DNA of 64,000 bases, taken from positions 620,001 through 684,000 of the forward strand of contig CAVRDK010000001.1 of NCBI GenBank assembly GCA_963719855.1. Direction: 5' to 3'. The notes under the pieces were generated by a model. That model worked only from the letters and a program-made list of their open reading frames with translations, did not search any database and had not been told where the DNA came from. Origin of the DNA: CAIQPV01 sp963719855 (GTDB lineage: Bacteria > Pseudomonadota > Gammaproteobacteria > Burkholderiales > Gallionellaceae). Shown here piece after piece: positions 60,575-64,000 of this stretch. Position numbers and translations under genes: made by a program. Numbering within the stretch: the first letter of the stretch is position 1; every line of letters begins with the position of its first letter.

Positions 60575-61392
60575 GTTTTATAAGCCAGCCACAATTTGCG
60601 CAACGGAGTCAGCGAGACGCGCTCTTTCAGCACATGGCAGCCGCTGGCGACCACTTCATCCAGCGTGGCGCGGTAAATATCCGCCATCATGAGTCCGGTG
60701 CGCTGGGCCTTGCGGTCTGCTGCGGGCAGTTGCTCGAAAGCCTGTTGATAGAAACGCTGCGCGCGTTCGACCTGGAACTGCATCAGCTTGTAGAAGCCTT
60801 CGCTTTCCTTGGCGTTGAGAATATCGCCGGTATGCACACCGAACTGAGCCAGTTCGTCCAACGGCAGATAGATGCGTCCGCGCCGCGCGTCTTCGCCCAC
60901 ATCGCGGATGATGTTGGTAAGCTGGAAGGCGATGCCCAGGTCGTGCGCATACTTGAGCGTCTTGCGGTCGGAGTAACCAAAAATTTCTGCAGCCAGCAAA
61001 CCGACCACCGATGCGACTCGGTAACAATATAGTTGCAGCGCTTTGAAGTCGGCATAAGTGTGCTGGGTGAGATCCATCTCCATGCCGTCTATGATTACCA
61101 GCAGATGTTCCTGCGGCAGGTTGAATTGTTTGACCAGGGGCACCAGCGCCTGCGCCACAGGGTGCTGCGGCTTGCCCGCATAAATGGCGGCCACCTCGGA
61201 ACGCCACCAGTTGAGCGTGGTGCGCGCCACGTTCTCGTCCGAGCATTCGTCAACCACATCGTCCACTTCGCGGCAGAATGCGTACAGCGCGGTAATGGCG
61301 CGGCGTTTGTCCGGCGGCAGAAACTTGAAGCTATAGTAGAAGCTGGAACCGCTGGAGGCGGTTTTGTCTTGGCAGTATTGGTCTGGAGTCAT
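60559..61392 (-). CDS. hpnD: Presqualene diphosphate synthase
   Basis: Condenses two farnesyl diphosphates to presqualene diphosphate. 277 residues from ATG 61392 (MTPDQYCQDKTASSGSSFYY). Squalene/phytoene synthase motifs: AFCREVDDVVDE (first Asp-rich), and QLTNIIRDVGEDARRGRIYLP (second). A longer upstream frame is rejected. Between hpnC (4 bases) and hpnE. Confidence 0.94.
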   Translation of the reverse strand: MTPDQYCQDKTASSGSSFYYSFKFLPPDKRRAITALYAFCREVDDVVDECSDENVARTTLNWWRSEVAAIYAGKPQHPVAQALVPLVKQFNLPQEHLLVIIDGMEMDLTQHTYADFKALQLYCYRVASVVGLLAAEIFGYSDRKTLKYAHDLGIAFQLTNIIRDVGEDARRGRIYLPLDELAQFGVHTGDILNAKESEGFYKLMQFQVERAQRFYQQAFEQLPAADRKAQRTGLMMADIYRATLDEVVASGCHVLKERVSLTPLRKLWLAYKTWLKN

Positions 61393-61396
61393 GTTT

Positions 61397-62212
61397 TTAA
61401 AAACTGAACGGCGCACTTTTGAACAGCATGATAACCCAGTCGTGTGGGCGCAACACCGGGCGGCGATCGAACATGTCAAAATTGACCGCGCACAGCTTGC
61501 GCAGAATGCGGTTGCCGCCCGCGATAATGAGACGCATCTCTAGCCCGATGCGACCCGGAAGGATAGTGCCGAGCGGTGCGCCGCTCTTCATCATGTCGCT
61601 TGCGCGGCCCACCTGGAAGCGCATCAAGTCGCGCCAGGACTTATCCGGCTGGCCTAGCGCAATATGTGCTTCGGTGACACCGAAGCGCGCCATTTCGTCT
61701 AGTGGCAGGTAGATGCGTCCAATGGCAAAGTCCTTTTTTACGTCCTGCCAGAAGTTGATGAGTTGCAGCGCGGTGCAGATGGCATCGGAGTAGATCAGAT
61801 TTTGCGGCGTGGCTTCTTCGTATAAATGCAGCAGCAGCCTGCCCACCGGGTTGGCGGAGCGGCGGCAGTAGTCGAGCAGCTCATCGAAATTGGCGTAGCG
61901 CTTCTTCACTACATCTTGCGAGAAAGCGTCGAGCAGGTCGTGGAACAGTTGCAGCGGCAATTGGTGCTCGGCAACGATGCTTGCCACATCTCTGAACAGC
62001 GGTGTCTGCGGGGCTTCCTTGTCGGCGATGCGACTCAACTCGGCGCGAAAGGCATCGAGTTTTGCCAGTCGTTCTTCGTTGGGAAAATCACCCTCGTCGG
62101 CGAAATCGTCGGCTTGGCGAGCGAAGTTATAAATTATTTCAACCGGTCGCCGCAGGTGCCTGGGCAGCAGGATGGAAGCGACCGGGAAATTTTCGTAATG
62201 GTCAACAGCCAT
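61397..62212 (-). CDS. hpnC: Hydroxysqualene synthase
   Basis: Converts presqualene diphosphate to hydroxysqualene. 271 residues; IYNFARQADDFADEGD and LQLINFWQDVKKDFAIGRIY are the two Asp-rich motifs. ATG overlaps the prmB stop by one base (TGATG). First gene of hpnC-hpnD-hpnE, which supplies squalene for hopanoids; the cyclase gene shc is outside the window. Confidence 0.93.
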   Translation of the reverse strand: MAVDHYENFPVASILLPRHLRRPVEIIYNFARQADDFADEGDFPNEERLAKLDAFRAELSRIADKEAPQTPLFRDVASIVAEHQLPLQLFHDLLDAFSQDVVKKRYANFDELLDYCRRSANPVGRLLLHLYEEATPQNLIYSDAICTALQLINFWQDVKKDFAIGRIYLPLDEMARFGVTEAHIALGQPDKSWRDLMRFQVGRASDMMKSGAPLGTILPGRIGLEMRLIIAGGNRILRKLCAVNFDMFDRRPVLRPHDWVIMLFKSAPFSF

Positions 62213-63117
62213 CAGAGCAGGTCGTTGCGATGTAGCATGAATACGAACTGATCACCCGCAGTCACATCCAGCCAGGTAAACGGCAGATCGGGGAAAGCGG
62301 CTTCCAGTGCGTCGCGGTTGTGGCCGATCTCAACGATCAGTATGCCGTTCTCGGTGAGATGCTTTGCGGCATGCTTGAGGATATCGCGAGTAGCATCCAG
62401 TCCGTCATGTCCGCTGCCGAGAGCCAGTTTCGGTTCGTGGCGGTATTCCTGCGGCAGAGCCGCGACCGATTCGGCATCCACGTAGGGCGGGTTGCTGATG
62501 ATGAGATCGTATTGTCTGCCTTTGATGCTAGCGAATAGATCGGATGCGATGGGATGCACGCGGTCTTGCAGTCCGTAGTCTGCAATATTGCGGTAGGCCA
62601 CTGTCAATGCCTCCGAGGAAATGTCCACCGCATCGACCTCGGCATAGGGGAAAGCATGCGCGGCGATGATGGCAAGACAGCCGCTGCCGGTGCACATATC
62701 TAGCACGCTGTTGATGGCTCCCGGATCGGCTATCCATGGGCTGAGTTGTTCACGCAACAATTCGGAGATGAAGGAGCGTGGCACGATGACGCGCTCGTCC
62801 ACGTAGAAGCGGAAATCGCCCAACCATGCCTCGTGCGTAAGGTAGGCGGCGGGCAGCCGAGTTTCCACACGCTGGTTGAGCAGGGTGAGCAGCGCATTCT
62901 TTTCGTGCGGAATGAGACGCGCATCCAGGAACGGTTCCAGCGTATCCAGCGGCAGGTGCAGGGTGTGCAGGATGAGGTAGACCGCTTCATCGTAGGCACC
63001 GGCGGAGCCATGACCGAAGCTGAGCTGCGCTTCGTTGAATGCACTTACCGTGAAGCGCAGCCAGTCGCGCAACGTGTATAGCTCACCAGTGTCACCGAAA
63101 TTGTGCAATGCGCTCAT
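62212..63117 (-). CDS. prmB: Ribosomal protein uL3 glutamine N5-methyltransferase
   Basis: Methylates Gln of ribosomal protein L3. 301 residues from ATG 63117 (MSALHNFGDTGELYTLRDWL). SAM motif VLDMCTGSGCLAIIAAHAFP, acidic VDAVDISSEAL, and the substrate motif IISNPPYVD. The N-terminal helical domain with VDERVIVPRSFISELL marks PrmB rather than PrmC. It overlaps the dapE stop by 4 bases. A 26-residue upstream extension is rejected. Confidence 0.93.
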   Translation of the reverse strand: MSALHNFGDTGELYTLRDWLRFTVSAFNEAQLSFGHGSAGAYDEAVYLILHTLHLPLDTLEPFLDARLIPHEKNALLTLLNQRVETRLPAAYLTHEAWLGDFRFYVDERVIVPRSFISELLREQLSPWIADPGAINSVLDMCTGSGCLAIIAAHAFPYAEVDAVDISSEALTVAYRNIADYGLQDRVHPIASDLFASIKGRQYDLIISNPPYVDAESVAALPQEYRHEPKLALGSGHDGLDATRDILKHAAKHLTENGILIVEIGHNRDALEAAFPDLPFTWLDVTAGDQFVFMLHRNDLL

Positions 63118-64000
63118 GCTTTCTCCACCAAGAGGTTTTCCAGCGTCAGACGATAGATTTCCGACAACGCATCCAGATCGGCGATCGACACGCATTCGTC
63201 GATTTTATGAATAGTGGCGTTGAGCGGGCCGACTTCTATCACCTGTGGACAGATGTCGGCGATGAAGCGACCGTCCGAAGTGCCGCCGCTGGTGGAGAGT
63301 TCGGTTTCGAATCCTGCCACCTGTTTGATGGCGGCACCTACCGCATCCACCAAGTTGCCGCGCGGGGTAAGGTAAGGCTTGCCGGATAGTTCCCACTTCA
63401 AGTCATATTCCAGTTTGTGGCGGTCAAGAATTTCATGCACACGGGATTGCAGCCCATCCACGGTGCTGGCAGTGGAAAAACGGAAGTTGAACATGATCTC
63501 CACCGTGCCCGGAACCACGTTTGCCGCGCCGGTGCCGCCGTGGATGTTGGAGATTTGCCATGATGTGTGCGGAAAATATTCGTTGCCGTTGTCCCATACC
63601 GTCGCGGCCAGTTCAGCGATGGCGGGAGCTGCCATGTGGATAGGGTTTTTTACCAGATGCGGGTAGGCGATATGGCCCTGCATCCCCTTCACGGTAAGTG
63701 TGCCGGACAGCGAGCCGCGCCGCCCGTTCTTGATGGTGTCGCCGGTCTTGCTGACCGAAGTCGGCTCGCCGACGATGCAGTAGTCCAGTTTCTCGCCGCG
63801 CGCTTGCAGCGCCTCCACTACGCGCACAGTGCCGTCTACCGCAATACCTTCTTCGTCGGAAGTTAGCAGCAGCGCAATAGAGCCGTTGTGAATGGGATGA
63901 GCGGCAACAAATTTTTCTATGGCGGTGACGAAAGCAGCCAGCGAGCCTTTCATGTCGGACGCACCGCGCCCATACAGCATGCCATCGCGTACGGTTGGGG
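63114..64000 (-). CDS. dapE: Succinyl-diaminopimelate desuccinylase, N-terminus beyond window
   Basis: Zinc hydrolase that frees LL-diaminopimelate from its succinyl derivative. The visible 295 residues open into the edge with RDGMLYGRGASDMKGSLAAF (metal-binding Asp), then TSDEEGIAVDGT (catalytic and metal Glu), VGEPTS, and the C-terminal STSGGTSDGRFI. It precedes prmB with a 4-base overlap. Confidence 0.95.
   Translation of the reverse strand, partial: PTVRDGMLYGRGASDMKGSLAAFVTAIEKFVAAHPIHNGSIALLLTSDEEGIAVDGTVRVVEALQARGEKLDYCIVGEPTSVSKTGDTIKNGRRGSLSGTLTVKGMQGHIAYPHLVKNPIHMAAPAIAELAATVWDNGNEYFPHTSWQISNIHGGTGAANVVPGTVEIMFNFRFSTASTVDGLQSRVHEILDRHKLEYDLKWELSGKPYLTPRGNLVDAVGAAIKQVAGFETELSTSGGTSDGRFIADICPQVIEVGPLNATIHKIDECVSIADLDALSEIYRLTLENLLVEKA

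Overview
The window looks like a chromosomal segment of a betaproteobacterium of the Nitrosomonadales, probably Gallionellaceae-like (Gallionella, Sideroxydans or Candidatus Nitrotoga type). This placement is an inference. It rests on the housekeeping gene order (leuC-leuD-leuB-asd-fimV-truA-trpF-trpB-trpA-accD-folC and nadK-recN-bamE-dapB), on hpnCDE squalene genes, on a moderately GC-rich core, and on the respiratory gene content. No rRNA operon or CRISPR array is present.

Layout. 1-18.1 kb: a compact minus-strand block of folate, fatty-acid, tryptophan, leucine and lysine genes plus fimV, bamE, recN and nadK; folC is cut by the window edge. 18.1-23.5 kb: a sparse, AT-richer accessory stretch with short secreted or membrane ORFs, a glycine-zipper protein and an IS3 copy that interrupts a tiny ORF. 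22.6-27.6 kb: heme A and copper-site maturation genes (TlpA-like thioredoxin, SCO, two divergent CtaA paralogues) with a pentapeptide-repeat protein. 27.6-30.3 kb: a DUF1566 lipoprotein and an MsbA-like ABC exporter. 30.4-41.6 kb: an unusual respiratory region. 41.7-44.1 kb: tRNA-Ile2 and rpoD. 44.4-53 kb: a mobile-element zone with IS5 nested inside IS30, a frameshifted diguanylate cyclase, tandem DnaA boxes, an orphan membrane pair, a truncated IS1-like transposase and an IS21 element. 53-55 kb: tiny ORFs and Hsp20. 55.2-64 kb: tRNA-Leu, rnr, rlmB, a cNMP-binding protein, hpnE-hpnD-hpnC, prmB and partial dapE.

The most interesting part is 30.4-41.6 kb. Two paralogous di-heme cytochrome b proteins share a near-identical membrane core but carry different soluble redox modules. 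One is fused to two [4Fe-4S] clusters plus an MvhD-like domain. The other is fused to a plant-type [2Fe-2S] ferredoxin plus a complete FAD/NAD(P)-binding reductase. Between them lie a heme-copper-oxidase-like membrane protein that keeps the heme ligands but lacks the CuB His-His pair, and an unrecognised exported protein; the last two overlap each other and the reductase fusion like a translationally coupled operon. Next to this is a CuA-dependent B-family heme-copper enzyme whose active-site tyrosine is replaced by glutamine (NO-reductase-like), with an expanded CuA loop, two paralogous one-helix mini-subunits, heme O synthase and a SCO protein. Perfect FNR/DNR-type boxes lie upstream of both clusters. 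My hypothesis is that this is a little-described quinone-linked module joining the quinone pool to NAD(P) and/or a low-potential carrier, as needed for uphill electron flow in a chemolithoautotroph, beside an NO- or O2-reducing terminal enzyme. Only the domain architecture is visible here; the function is inferred.
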